A DNA stretch of 35,847 bases from a virus: the IMG/VR virus record IMGVR_UViG_3300011114_000674, positions 1 to 35,847 of that record, one strand, 5' to 3'. Below are positions 1 through 7,358 of this stretch, in pieces (within the stretch, counting starts at the first letter, position 1; every line of letters begins with the position of its first letter). The notes under the pieces are model-generated. The model was not told where the DNA came from. It worked only from the letters and a program-made list of their open reading frames with translations, and made no database searches. The translations under genes and the position numbers were made by a program.

Positions 1-164
1 CTGGGATTGCACAGGCGGCAAGACCAGCGTCCATCAACGCCGGACGATCTAGAATCTTAAAATCGTGCCGCTCAACTTCGCCTTCGTCCACAGAAACCGT
101 GAACACTGAAATCGGAGCAAGCGGTGGTTCTTTGACCAGCAGCGATTCGAACAATTTGAACAAT
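1..164. repeat. Terminal direct repeat, left copy
   Basis: The first 164 bases match the last 164 (35684-35847) at a constant offset of 35683, with one difference: C at 38 versus A at 35721. The repeat lies inside a coding sequence, and the difference is silent (GCG versus GCT, Ala129 of the patatin). This is the usual sign of a circular contig or a circularly permuted, terminally redundant genome read slightly past one unit. It does not look like a defined phage terminal repeat, because it starts and ends mid-gene. Confidence 0.95.
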
Positions 165-421
165 TCATTACGCGGACGGAACACACCATCCGATCCACGC
201 CATGGCCAATTGAAGGCGAACGTTGTCTTGAATCCGTCAATTGCCTTCCAGAAACGTTCAGGTCCAAGCGGATCCATATAGGCAGTGGCGATGGCATTGA
301 TAGCGCCGCTAGAGACACCATAGATGTGATCCGGCCTATATCCTCTTGAAAATAACCTAAGCATTGCACCGGCCTGATAAGCACCAAGCGCGCCGCAACC
401 GTTAAAGACTAATGCCTTCAT
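1..421 (-). CDS. Patatin-like phospholipase, N-terminal part (continues across the junction)
   Basis: Read with the C-terminal part at the right end, this gives a 259-residue protein beginning MKALVFNGCGALGAYQAG. It has the patatin glycine-rich oxyanion loop (GCGALGAYQAG, 8-18), the nucleophile elbow GVSSG with Ser37, and the second dyad residue in YDAGF (Asp151), where the family usually has DGG or DGA. Patatins are Ser-Asp dyad acyl hydrolases of membrane lipids. No signal peptide or membrane segment is visible, so a cytoplasmic or membrane-surface role is inferred. The ATG at 421 follows a strong GGGAGGGG site and shares one base with the upstream stop (TGATG). It lies in the leftward replication operon. 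Function in the phage is unknown: lysis, superinfection exclusion or host membrane remodelling are all possible. Confidence 0.88.
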   Translation of the reverse strand, partial: MKALVFNGCGALGAYQAGAMLRLFSRGYRPDHIYGVSSGAINAIATAYMDPLGPERFWKAIDGFKTTFAFNWPWRGSDGVFRPRNELFKLFESLLVKEPPLAPISVFTVSVDEGEVERHDFKILDRPALMDAGLAACAIP

Positions 422-681
422 CAATATCCCCTCCCTAGTCCGCCCGTCCCGTAGAAGCGTTGAAATCGGCTCTTATACTTCGGCGCTGACTTGCACTTGT
501 CGCAATCTTCAATTTCAACAGAACGCTCGCAGCCTACAAGGGAGAGAGAGGATTTACCCCTCTCCCCGCAAGTAGGACAGATGGAAGTGTAGCCAGTGTC
601 AGGCAGTGACGTCCAAGTTGCCCCCAATCGAGTACAATCTCTGCCAGCTTTTGACCTTCCTTCCATTTTAAAAATCCCCAT
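421..681 (-). CDS. Small zinc-ribbon protein, paralogue of the adjacent upstream gene
   Basis: An 86-residue basic protein with CPTCG near residue 36 and CDKCK near residue 60, a plausible four-cysteine zinc ribbon, plus an earlier single Cys. It aligns with the product of 681-923 over most of its length: both share a GY.. CP.CG block, an L.G.ER block and a DC..C block followed by an aromatic/basic tail. They look like a tandem duplication. The ATG at 681 overlaps the upstream stop (TAATG). An in-frame ATG at 666, preceded by GGGGA at 8 bases, is an equally good start. Function is unknown; a nucleic-acid or protein binding role is inferred from the zinc ribbon only. Confidence 0.8.
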   Translation of the reverse strand: MGIFKMEGRSKAGRDCTRLGATWTSLPDTGYTSICPTCGERGKSSLSLVGCERSVEIEDCDKCKSAPKYKSRFQRFYGTGGLGRGY

Positions 682-923
682 TATGGCATTCCGTCTAAAC
701 CAATTTTCCCGCGTTCTGAAAACCCGCTGTATCTATAAAAATGCTGTCTCTTCTTTGGCGTGTCCCGGCATTCTGGACAGTCTCCGGTATATAGCTCTCG
801 CTCTTTACCGATTAGTTCTGGCTTAAAATCCCACCTCAAACCGCAAATAGGGCATAGTGCAGAGTAGCCATCATCCTTTACAACATGCCATCCAGACTTG
901 CACCCTCCATATTCAGATGCCAT
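681..923 (-). CDS. Small zinc-ribbon protein, paralogue of the adjacent downstream gene
   Basis: An 80-residue protein starting MASEYGGCKSGW, with CPICG (24-28) and CPEC (49-52). It is the sister of the 421-681 product. A longer reading from 1031 exists, but it would overlap the nuclease gene by about 100 bases. The ATG at 923 has AGGGGAGG just upstream and lies 11 bases after the nuclease stop, so it is preferred. The stop overlaps the next start (TAATG), implying coupled translation. No enzymatic motif was seen. Confidence 0.82.
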   Translation of the reverse strand: MASEYGGCKSGWHVVKDDGYSALCPICGLRWDFKPELIGKERELYTGDCPECRDTPKKRQHFYRYSGFSERGKIGLDGMP

Positions 924-934
924 GGAAACCTCCC

Positions 935-1810
935 CTAGTCGCTTGTCACAGAATCCAATTCCATTAAGTGGCTGAATTGTTTCCCATGGCACTGCGAGAA
1001 AAATTCGCAAGGTCTGAAGTAGGAAAAGCAATTTGCATAATTCCGATCAAACTTCTTTTCATCCGTCTTCGCCTTCTCAATTGCCTTGGTTGCTGCCAAG
1101 TGAATGCCGAGCGCAATCTTAGGCCGCATGATTTCCTTAGGCAAAATGAAATCAATCGATTTCACCGCCTTAGATAACCGCGCAATATATTGCCCGGTGC
1201 CTTCATCGTCCATTCGCTTTAGTTTGGATTTGGTTGTTAGGCGGTAGCGGCAACCCATATACCTCGCAGCGTTCAACTCCAATTGTTCCGCTAGCTCTTT
1301 GACGTGTGCGGCATAAAGGTTAAGTTGCGGATGCATGGGCAACGTCGGCACGAGATCCGGCCTATAGCTTGCCGAAGTCTTCATGTCGCCTATCCACCAA
1401 TTGCCGCTGGCGTCGACAAGGATAACATCGACGATTCCATAGAAGGCGTCCGTTTCGATAAGGGCTTCACAGGCAATTGCCCGAAGTCCAGACTTGGAAT
1501 GCGCCCTCTTGTATTTGCCGAGCATGGCCATGATAAGCGGAGCATGGGTGAATTCTGTTAGGCCATGAGCCTTGCACACTTCCACCGCTTGGCTAAAGGC
1601 ATAGCCGTCTAAGACGTGCCTCGTATCTTCAAGGCACTTGTGGAACGCCTTGCCCACGTTCAGCGATTCGACGTCATCCGTGAAGTCGTCGTCCGGCTTC
1701 GTCACCGCCACCTTCTTATGAAAGTAGCGGCGTTGGCACCCTTGAAATAGCGACAAGCTGCTAGGGCTAAGGCCACGGTGCGGCCTAGCTTCCGGTTTAG
1801 TTGTTTCCAT
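935..1810 (-). CDS. PD-(D/E)XK exonuclease of the Cas4/RecB type with a probable Fe-S cluster
   Basis: A 291-residue protein with the RecB/Cas4-like nuclease signature in order: an LSPSSLSLFQGCQRRYF entry motif (14-30), GKAFHKCLE with His57, GIVDV with Asp128, GDMKT with Asp142 and Lys144, and the QxxxY motif HPQLNLY (160-166). Cys25 with Cys261, Cys268 and Cys274 matches the one-plus-three cysteine arrangement of AddB/Cas4 iron-sulphur nucleases. In phage replication operons such enzymes usually process DNA ends for recombination or degrade host DNA. It lies 12 bases downstream of the SSB-like gene and upstream of the zinc-ribbon pair, in one leftward operon. Confidence 0.9.
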   Translation of the reverse strand: METTKPEARPHRGLSPSSLSLFQGCQRRYFHKKVAVTKPDDDFTDDVESLNVGKAFHKCLEDTRHVLDGYAFSQAVEVCKAHGLTEFTHAPLIMAMLGKYKRAHSKSGLRAIACEALIETDAFYGIVDVILVDASGNWWIGDMKTSASYRPDLVPTLPMHPQLNLYAAHVKELAEQLELNAARYMGCRYRLTTKSKLKRMDDEGTGQYIARLSKAVKSIDFILPKEIMRPKIALGIHLAATKAIEKAKTDEKKFDRNYANCFSYFRPCEFFSQCHGKQFSHLMELDSVTSD

Positions 1811-1822
1811 TTTGGGCGTTCC

Positions 1823-2209
1823 TTAGAGTGTTATGTCGTCGTCCAAGGAAGGCGCGGCTGGCTTCGCTGGTGTTGCCGATGAGCTGCCTACAGCTACGCC
1901 GTTGTCTACTTCCAAATCAAATCGGTGCGACTCTTTGCCCTTGAAAGTGCCCTTGGCGATAACATCCTTGCCGCCGTAGACGATATTGCAAACGGTTCCG
2001 ACGGGCAGAAAGTTTTGAACCAACCAATTCAAATGCCCTGCCGAATTTAGGACGGCTAGTTCCCCGGACGGCAGCTTGAAATTATGCTCGATTCCAAACT
2101 TGCCTTCCTCTTGCCCTAAGTAGGTTCCGCCCGCGATGAGGACATCGCCCTTCTTGCATTCACCGTACTTGAAAAACTTCTTCGAACCGCTAACTTTTAC
2201 GAATGCCAT
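1823..2209 (-). CDS. Probable single-stranded DNA-binding protein
   Basis: A 128-residue protein with a beta-rich N-terminal body (about 1-105), a flexible Ala/Ser/Pro linker, and an acidic hydrophobic tip ending SLDDDITL. That architecture matches bacterial SSB and T7 gp2.5-like proteins, whose acidic tails recruit replication partners. I saw no specific OB-fold signature, so the call rests on architecture and on its place between the polymerase and the nuclease. The ATG follows AAGGAAGG. Other phage DNA-binding proteins could look similar. Confidence 0.65.
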   Translation of the reverse strand: MAFVKVSGSKKFFKYGECKKGDVLIAGGTYLGQEEGKFGIEHNFKLPSGELAVLNSAGHLNWLVQNFLPVGTVCNIVYGGKDVIAKGTFKGKESHRFDLEVDNGVAVGSSSATPAKPAAPSLDDDITL

Positions 2210-2260
2210 GATTTGCCTTCCTTATATTGGCGTTATTGGCCATGGTTAATAGTTCAACAT

Positions 2261-2443
2261 TTAAACCGTATCGCTGCAAAATTTGCAATAGCAAGTAGCG
2301 CAAATGCCGTTATCCAATTCGTCGACGTCAAGGTGCGAGCGGCAAAATTCGCAGACGCCTAGTGGCTTGCAGGTATAGCAAATTGATTCATCTGAGTAGA
2401 TGGGCTTGAATTCAGCCTTGCACGTTTCGCATACCTTAATCAT
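2261..2443 (-). CDS. CxxC-rich zinc-finger mini-protein
   Basis: The ATG at 2443 starts a 60-residue protein, overlaps the end of the polymerase gene by 8 bases and has AGGAAG about 9 bases upstream. A longer reading from 2491 would sit inside the polymerase gene. It contains five CxxC pairs (CETC, CYTC, CEFC, CATC, CKFC) and could bind two zinc ions. No catalytic residues are evident. Its position right after the polymerase suggests a replication accessory or transcriptional role, which is inference. Confidence 0.75.
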   Translation of the reverse strand: MIKVCETCKAEFKPIYSDESICYTCKPLGVCEFCRSHLDVDELDNGICATCYCKFCSDTV

Positions 2444-4451
2444 TCCAATACTTCCTAAATCTTTCCAATTCAGCCTTTCCCTTGCCGTCAACGTATTCTG
2501 TCATGAAGTTGAATCCTTCAACCAACTTATCAGGCATTCTTTCCGCATAGTCCTTTGACCACACTTCACCTTCAATTCGAATCGGTATGGTATGGCCGTA
2601 GCGTTTCATCACGTTGTCAAAAGCCAACACCATTGCGTCCCGAAGTAGAACAACCTGCCCGGTTTCGTAGGCGCCAAATTCAATATAGATGGCGTCGTGC
2701 AAAGTGAAGATGACATCAAGGCCAATGTCCTGGCAGGTTCTAACGGCTTCCCGCATGATAACGCTACCGTGACCTTGAATCGGGAAGTTACCAACGCTTC
2801 GCTTGTTGTCATTGTCTCCCCACATAATCCACCCGTCTGGCAGCATGAGGCGACGCCTTGATTCATACTCTCTTAGCGTCCTTTCTTTCCAAACGGCGAA
2901 TTTAGGATAGGCATCGAAGAATTTTTTGATGAGGCCTTCCGCCGTGTCCTTTGAGAAGTATTCACCAGTAACCGACGACAGCCTGGGTGCAAGCCCAGCG
3001 GCACTCATGTCGTATGAAATGCCAAGGACTAACGCCTTAGCCATGTCACGCACCTTCTTATGGCTTTCCTTCGTCGCCGTCGCTGGCACAAGTCCCGCTT
3101 GCTTGGCAAAGGCAAGGTAGACATCGCCCGATGCATAGGCGTCCATCATGGCCTTGTCTTGGGATATGATGGCCGAAATCAAAAATTCCTGGCTTGCAAA
3201 GTCGGCACCAGCCAATGCCATGCCACTTTCCGCTTCGATGAAATTCCGCATCCAATGGGACTTTAAGTGGATGAACCCAACCGCTCCTGGCTGACTTCTA
3301 GCCGACTGGCTTCCGTAAATTCCAAAGAACGGGCGGACGCGGTTATCGCTTCCTACGAAATCCGAGAACCTCTTTTTGCCTTTGGCGTTGGTTGGCATGA
3401 ACCCATTAAGGCTTTGCTTGGTCTTGAGATAGCGGCAATAGGCACCAGCGAACCCGTCCGACTGGCTATCATACCAATCGTTAAAGGCATCTTTCGAAAG
3501 CGACAATTTCCCGCTGCCCGTGGTTCTCCACTTAGGCTTGCCCTGCTTTTCTACCCATGCCCTTATAGACGATTCGACAGCAGAATACCTTTGAAACTTT
3601 TTGTCGAATATGAAAGGCGGCGTTCCCTTATCGGGGAATAGGTCGATGCATTCCTTCGCCGCTTCGGCTAATATGTTGTGGACGTTCTTTTCAAACTTGC
3701 CGATTTTCTCCATGTTCACTGGATAGCCAAGGCGAAGCATTTGGGCGGTGCGGACGGCATAGTCCCCGCGACTGAAGGCATGGGTTAGCCAGTCGGCGAT
3801 ACTTACCCCCTTATCGTGGAATTGCTTGGCGGCGTCTCGGGTTAGTGCCGGAAGGTGTTCAACATCCGACATACAATACCTTTGAATCCTATCCGCCGCC
3901 GCTTGAACGTCTTCACCTGTTCCGTGGATGATAAGGTTCCTAACTTCATCCTTTTCAACCGAGTCGATCTTGACGTTGGCCAACTTGAACAGCGCCGCTG
4001 CTAGGGAATAGCTTGGCTTATGGTGGGCTTCGCCTTCACCTTCCTCAGGTTCAACCCTGTCATACTTGCTCGGCGGCGGTGACGTCCTAACAACCTTGCC
4101 GTCTATATATTGCTCGCCGTAGGCAAGCGCCTTGTTGTGGTTCAATAGGCATCGGTATTCTAGGTATAGGTCAATAGCTTTTGCCTTAGCCAGCAACTCC
4201 TCGCCGCCCGCCATGCTTAGAATCGACCTTGCTTCCGCTTCCATAACATAGGAAACGAGGGTGTAGCCGTCGTCAACCAAGCGGCGAATGAAGGAAATGG
4301 CTTGCCTTTGTTCCTGCGGGCGTTTGAACAACCAGAAATTTCGGCGATATACTTCCTTGCCGTCGTTCCTAGCAATGGCCGCCATGCAAACGAGGTCCAG
4401 GGTTTTCTCGGACACGCCGCGAAATTCGAAATCAATATAAAGGAATTTCAT
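2436..4451 (-). CDS. Family A DNA polymerase with 3'-5' exonuclease domain
   Basis: A 671-residue PolA-type replicase without a 5' nuclease domain. The exonuclease region shows YIDFEF (Asp7, Glu9) and the ExoIII motif RYCMSD (Tyr192, Asp196); the ExoII motif is not clear. The polymerase domain has motif A GADFASQE (Asp417), motif B RDMAKALVLGISY (Arg468, Lys472, Tyr480), NFPIQG (555-560) and motif C LHDA (His585, Asp586), where HDE is more usual. The residue corresponding to E. coli Phe762 is Leu476. The start shares one base with the upstream stop (TAATG). It is the central enzyme of the leftward replication operon. Confidence 0.96.
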   Translation of the reverse strand: MKFLYIDFEFRGVSEKTLDLVCMAAIARNDGKEVYRRNFWLFKRPQEQRQAISFIRRLVDDGYTLVSYVMEAEARSILSMAGGEELLAKAKAIDLYLEYRCLLNHNKALAYGEQYIDGKVVRTSPPPSKYDRVEPEEGEGEAHHKPSYSLAAALFKLANVKIDSVEKDEVRNLIIHGTGEDVQAAADRIQRYCMSDVEHLPALTRDAAKQFHDKGVSIADWLTHAFSRGDYAVRTAQMLRLGYPVNMEKIGKFEKNVHNILAEAAKECIDLFPDKGTPPFIFDKKFQRYSAVESSIRAWVEKQGKPKWRTTGSGKLSLSKDAFNDWYDSQSDGFAGAYCRYLKTKQSLNGFMPTNAKGKKRFSDFVGSDNRVRPFFGIYGSQSARSQPGAVGFIHLKSHWMRNFIEAESGMALAGADFASQEFLISAIISQDKAMMDAYASGDVYLAFAKQAGLVPATATKESHKKVRDMAKALVLGISYDMSAAGLAPRLSSVTGEYFSKDTAEGLIKKFFDAYPKFAVWKERTLREYESRRRLMLPDGWIMWGDNDNKRSVGNFPIQGHGSVIMREAVRTCQDIGLDVIFTLHDAIYIEFGAYETGQVVLLRDAMVLAFDNVMKRYGHTIPIRIEGEVWSKDYAERMPDKLVEGFNFMTEYVDGKGKAELERFRKYWND

Positions 4452-4651
4452 TATTTTCTGTCCCGCGGGTCCACTGGAAGTAGAGGCTTCAAATCGTGTT
4501 CAAGTAGGAAGGCTTTAGTATAGTCCTTGATGCATCCCTTGCACCAGGAGCTATAGCCCGTGAACGTCCGCCCGTCAGCCTTGAATTTAGAAATGGCTAA
4601 CTTGGTTTTGCATTTGCGGCATCTGAGGAAGTTATGGCGGCGGTTGTTCAT
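4451..4651 (-). CDS. Small zinc-binding protein, endonuclease VII-like zinc module
   Basis: A 66-residue basic protein with CRKC (11-14) and CKGC (37-40) separated by a K..F....G.S. spacer. This pattern resembles the zinc-binding N-terminus of phage recombination endonuclease VII and related HNH proteins. The catalytic half is absent, so nuclease activity is not supported. It is coupled to both neighbours by one-base stop/start overlaps (TAATG), between the helicase and the polymerase. It may be a DNA-binding accessory factor. Confidence 0.75.
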   Translation of the reverse strand: MNNRRHNFLRCRKCKTKLAISKFKADGRTFTGYSSWCKGCIKDYTKAFLLEHDLKPLLPVDPRDRK

Positions 4652-6246
4652 TATATTTTCGAAAGCTCTTGTTCAAATACACCCTCTCCGTCCTGGTCGT
4701 GAATACTCAAGAACCACTTAAGCCTCGCCCGTTCGGCGTCGGTTAAATCCGGGTTTGGCGTGAATGACCAATCCTCACCGCGACCAGAAATTTTCCCGAG
4801 GCTTATGCCTATTTGCTGTTCATATTCTCGTAGGAAACTCCTGGCATTCTTCGCACCTAGTGGACTTTTTCTTTTAATGTTAGGGTAAAATACCTGCCCG
4901 TCATGATTAGCCGATGCCTCTACGATGCCAATCTTATCTACCCCAAGAATCAAATGGCAAATCCTAAAAAAAGATTCTGTCTTAGGCGCGTCTGGCGAAT
5001 GGTGGACATCCTTATAATACCTATATAGGTAGGCATATAAGTCTCTAAGCTTTTCCACGTCGGTTATCGCATTGCGAATGCCTTCGTATTCTTCTTTTGA
5101 ATACGGAGAACCGCCATCTTGCGGCGGCTCAGAAATTTGGGGAACGTAGAATTTCCGATCCTCGAATTTCAATTCGAACGTTTTTCCAGCAACGTTCATG
5201 GCAATCGTAAAGCTGCAATTGTTTTTAATCGGCTCTTGTTCATCCGTTGGGCGGTTTTTTTCTGAAACACCTATAGTCTCATTAACGTTGTTTTTCAGGC
5301 GTTCGATAATACCCCTTGTTAGGTTCGGCTCATCGCGGTGAATCAACCGACTTACGGCCAAGTAGCCATCAAACATGGTTCCATCAGCACCGACAGAAAG
5401 GTTGCGGTAGTTGCTTTCGCCAACTAACGCTCGCTCCAATTCCATATAGGTTGTTTTTCCTGTCTTCGGCGCACCTGCCAGAACTAACACAACCGCCGAA
5501 CGCTTTGCCGCCACGTTATAAAGGCGGCATAGGATATAATCCCGTTCCTTTTCATTCGGGAAAAGCTTCTCTAGGAAACTTAGGATTTCCTTCGGGTGTT
5601 CCCGTTCATAGTCCGACTCAACGTCCCAATCCCTTAGGAACGGCGGACGAATATGAACGTTTACTTTCCTAATATCGCCCTTGACCGGCTCTTGAAGGCC
5701 GCTCGGAAGGCTTGGGTCCATAACGCGCTTGGCCAAGGCGGGGTTAGCAGACTTCCATTCCGCAAAGGCCGCCTTTTGTTCTTCATGGGGATATGATGCC
5801 CTTATCGACTCAACTAATTCGGTGCAATCCACTGACTGCCAACTTCCGAACCTCCCGAATTGAGCTATTCCTATGCCTTTGTTCTTGATGAATCGTATAA
5901 CCGTTACTTGCGAAAGCGGGACGTGGCACGTCGCCTCAGTTGGCGGCAAGTCACCAAGGGAGACCGGCTCGGACATTTCCGAAAGCATTCTAGATAATGC
6001 TCCCAGGATTTCCGAGCAAAGCAAAGGTATGGATTTGCCAGATTGGCCGATAGCCTCAGAAAACCTAGCCGATAGTTCTGGGTCGCTTGGTAGCTTTTCA
6101 AATATCCAAGTTTGAAATGTCGCCGAGCTTCTAAAGAAGCTTCCGCCTACCCCAAAGGATACGTTTCCACTTTTAGAAATTCGCAATCCATATGATTTAT
6201 TTTCTATTAGCGATTTGGCGACAGATTCAACATGGGCAAGCGACAT
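4651..6246 (-). CDS. SF3-type replicative helicase (phage/plasmid primase-helicase family)
   Basis: A 531-residue AAA+ helicase from the ATG at 6246. Walker A is GAPKTGKT (258-265), Walker B is HRDE (Asp305, Glu306), motif C ends IAMN (Asn351), and DRKF supplies a conserved Arg364, as in D5/P4-type SF3 helicases. The N-terminal 200 residues carry no primase motif I recognise. A GTG at 6300 would add 18 residues but lacks a ribosome site, whereas the ATG has GAGG about 7 bases upstream. It is the first gene of the leftward operon and is probably the helicase partner of the polymerase. Confidence 0.88.
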   Translation of the reverse strand: MSLAHVESVAKSLIENKSYGLRISKSGNVSFGVGGSFFRSSATFQTWIFEKLPSDPELSARFSEAIGQSGKSIPLLCSEILGALSRMLSEMSEPVSLGDLPPTEATCHVPLSQVTVIRFIKNKGIGIAQFGRFGSWQSVDCTELVESIRASYPHEEQKAAFAEWKSANPALAKRVMDPSLPSGLQEPVKGDIRKVNVHIRPPFLRDWDVESDYEREHPKEILSFLEKLFPNEKERDYILCRLYNVAAKRSAVVLVLAGAPKTGKTTYMELERALVGESNYRNLSVGADGTMFDGYLAVSRLIHRDEPNLTRGIIERLKNNVNETIGVSEKNRPTDEQEPIKNNCSFTIAMNVAGKTFELKFEDRKFYVPQISEPPQDGGSPYSKEEYEGIRNAITDVEKLRDLYAYLYRYYKDVHHSPDAPKTESFFRICHLILGVDKIGIVEASANHDGQVFYPNIKRKSPLGAKNARSFLREYEQQIGISLGKISGRGEDWSFTPNPDLTDAERARLKWFLSIHDQDGEGVFEQELSKI

Positions 6247-6328
6247 GGAGGAGCCTCGGTTTTTTATTTTGGATTGACTAGCCTTCGCAAATTGCACCAC
6301 TTGCGGCGGTTTAGCAACTAGAAAAGCA

Positions 6329-6358
6329 AAACGGAAAGATAAGTTTATCTTTCCGTTT
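6329..6358 (-). promoter_or_regulatory. Perfect 14-bp inverted repeat, attenuator or operator of the leftward operon
   Basis: The arms AAACGGAAAGATAA (6329-6342) and TTATCTTTCCGTTT (6345-6358) are perfectly complementary around a 2-base centre. On the leftward transcript the hairpin is followed by TTTTGCTTTTC, giving an intrinsic terminator or attenuator shape about 80 bases before the helicase start. The stem is AT-rich for a terminator, so an operator for a dimeric protein is an equal alternative. Confidence 0.6.
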
Positions 6359-6495
6359 AGGCTAATTCATTCCAATCCAAACCGAGGATTAGTAGAACCA
6401 ATTGACTAATGCCACACTTGTATAAAGTAGGCAATAAAAATCTAGCTGCTCATTTTTTAGGCAAAAATTACACCCCCCCCAAGTTCAGCGGGCAA

Positions 6496-6524
6496 AAAAA
6501 CGTGACAGTCACTGTCACGTTTTT
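6496..6524. promoter_or_regulatory. Perfect 14-bp palindrome, probable operator
   Basis: AAAAACGTGACAGT (6496-6509) and ACTGTCACGTTTTT (6511-6524) are mirror complements around a single C. The core half-site GTGACAGT suits a dimeric regulator. It ends 6 bases before the -35 of the rightward promoter at 6531. With T runs on both strands a bidirectional terminator is also possible, but a 1-base loop would force partial opening of the stem. Confidence 0.6.
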
Positions 6525-6530
6525 CAAAAG

Positions 6531-6558
6531 TTGGCACAGTATATGCTATATATATTAT
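6531..6558 (+). promoter_or_regulatory. Sigma70-like promoter for the rightward arm
   Basis: TTGGCA (6531-6536, 5 of 6 consensus) and TATTAT (6553-6558, 5 of 6) are separated by 16 bases of AT-rich DNA. It lies directly downstream of the palindrome at 6496-6524, so repression or activation from that site is plausible. The long leader before the HNH gene (about 290 bases) is a weakness. Confidence 0.5.
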
Positions 6559-6660
6559 ATATATTATATAAAAAACAAAAAACAAACTAAGCCTTCCCCA
6601 TACCCTTAATAATTTTTTTAAAAAAAATTATGAGTACATAACTTATATAAATTTTTCTAT
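6541..6660. other. Extremely AT-rich tract, candidate DNA-unwinding element
   Basis: TATAT/ATTATA repeats (6541-6570) are followed by A-rich sequence and an AT-only palindrome with 11-base arms (6609-6631). Such tracts between divergent replication and late genes are typical of phage origins or curved promoter DNA. No iterons were seen. The nearest DnaA-box-like sequence is 560 bases away. Confidence 0.4.
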
Positions 6661-6854
6661 CGGTGTTGGGGTGCCTACGGTTTAGCCAGTGATATTGTAG
6701 CCTAGCTATATCTTAAGGACCGGCAAATTAAAGGTAGTTTGTCCAACGCGCTTACCCCTTGAAAGAACAACCCGAAAGAAAAACGATTTTCGCACAGCTT
6801 CCATTTTGCCCGAACCGCTTGAACCTCGCAACCAACTTGTGCGACCATTGGGAC

Positions 6855-7202
6855 ATGAAAAACCAAGACGTTCCCCATGCTCAAATAAGAGCCATGCTTC
6901 GGCGGCTTTGGATGTGGTCGCCCAATAGGCGGCTGGCTATGGCAAGGGCTAAGAACCCAGGCCGGGGCACGGGTTACACTTGTGAAGTATGCGACGCGGT
7001 TGTTTCTAAGGTGGAAATAGACCACGATACTCCTTGCGGTTCAACGCCTGGGAGCAAGGGAGCGCCAGCGTCGGCAACGTGGGACGGCTTCATCAATCGC
7101 CTTTTCTGTTCCGTTGACGGGCTCCGTGCGGTATGTAAACCCTGCCACGAGCGAATCACCTTAGCAGGTAGGGTCAATGCGAAGAATCAAAATTGCAATT
7201 AA
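6855..7202 (+). CDS. HNH endonuclease-like protein
   Basis: From the ATG at 6855 the product is 115 residues. An Arg-rich segment (RRLWMWSPNRR) precedes CEVC (43-46), EIDHDTP (Asp56, His57), an Asn at 81 and CKPCH (94-98). This is the treble-clef HNH layout with two zinc CxxC pairs. Phage HNH proteins near terminases often assist packaging or nick DNA; free-standing ones can also be homing nucleases. The frame is open upstream to a TTG at 6759 without a ribosome site. The 6855 start also has only a weak site, so the N-terminus is uncertain. Confidence 0.75.
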   Translation: MKNQDVPHAQIRAMLRRLWMWSPNRRLAMARAKNPGRGTGYTCEVCDAVVSKVEIDHDTPCGSTPGSKGAPASATWDGFINRLFCSVDGLRAVCKPCHERITLAGRVNAKNQNCN

Positions 7203-7219
7203 ATTCATCCTATGCCGAC

Positions 7220-7228
7220 TTATCCACA
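7220..7228 (+). promoter_or_regulatory. DnaA-box-like nonamer
   Basis: TTATCCACA fits the bacterial DnaA box consensus TTATNCACA exactly. It is a single copy in noncoding DNA after the HNH gene. A lone nonamer may be chance; another copy at 28890-28898 lies inside a coding region. Confidence 0.3.
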
Positions 7229-7292
7229 GCCGAAGATTTAACGAAATTAAAATGGTGGCAGGGCGCATGAGGCTCAGCCGCCGTTGCCTTGA

Positions 7293-7346
7293 TTGCGATT
7301 CAGCGGCTCTTGCCGTAAAATAAAACTGTTGCACAATGAGCATTGT
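7293..7346 (+). promoter_or_regulatory. Candidate promoter with downstream palindrome
   Basis: TTGCGA (7293-7298) and TAAAAT (7316-7321, 5 of 6) are spaced by exactly 17 bases. The hexamer-spaced palindrome ACAATG-AG-CATTGT (7333-7346) lies just past the expected transcription start and could be an operator. It would drive the small genes at 7411 and 7609. Confidence 0.4.
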
Positions 7347-7358
7347 CCTTCGAGGCCG

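Larger units (their letters stand above)
6247..6854. other. Divergent control region and candidate replication origin, no credible gene
   Basis: About 600 bases separate the leftward helicase gene from the rightward HNH gene. It holds two perfect palindromes, an eight-base C run (6473-6480), a sigma70-like promoter and a long AT-rich stretch, each listed separately. Short open frames here are low complexity and lack ribosome sites. A leftward promoter must lie here, but I could not place it with confidence. Confidence 0.7.

Noticed and set aside
6473-6480. Run of eight C as a phase-variation tract
   Set aside because: It is not inside a credible gene or promoter spacer, so switching of a product cannot be supported.
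6409-6609. A 66-codon rightward open frame in the control region
   Set aside because: It spans the C run, the GTGACAGT palindrome and the promoter, is low complexity (YIYYIYYIKNKK), and has no ribosome site.
6759-6854. A TTG start extending the HNH gene by 32 codons
   Set aside because: No ribosome site, and the extension does not resemble HNH N-termini. It is kept only as an alternative.
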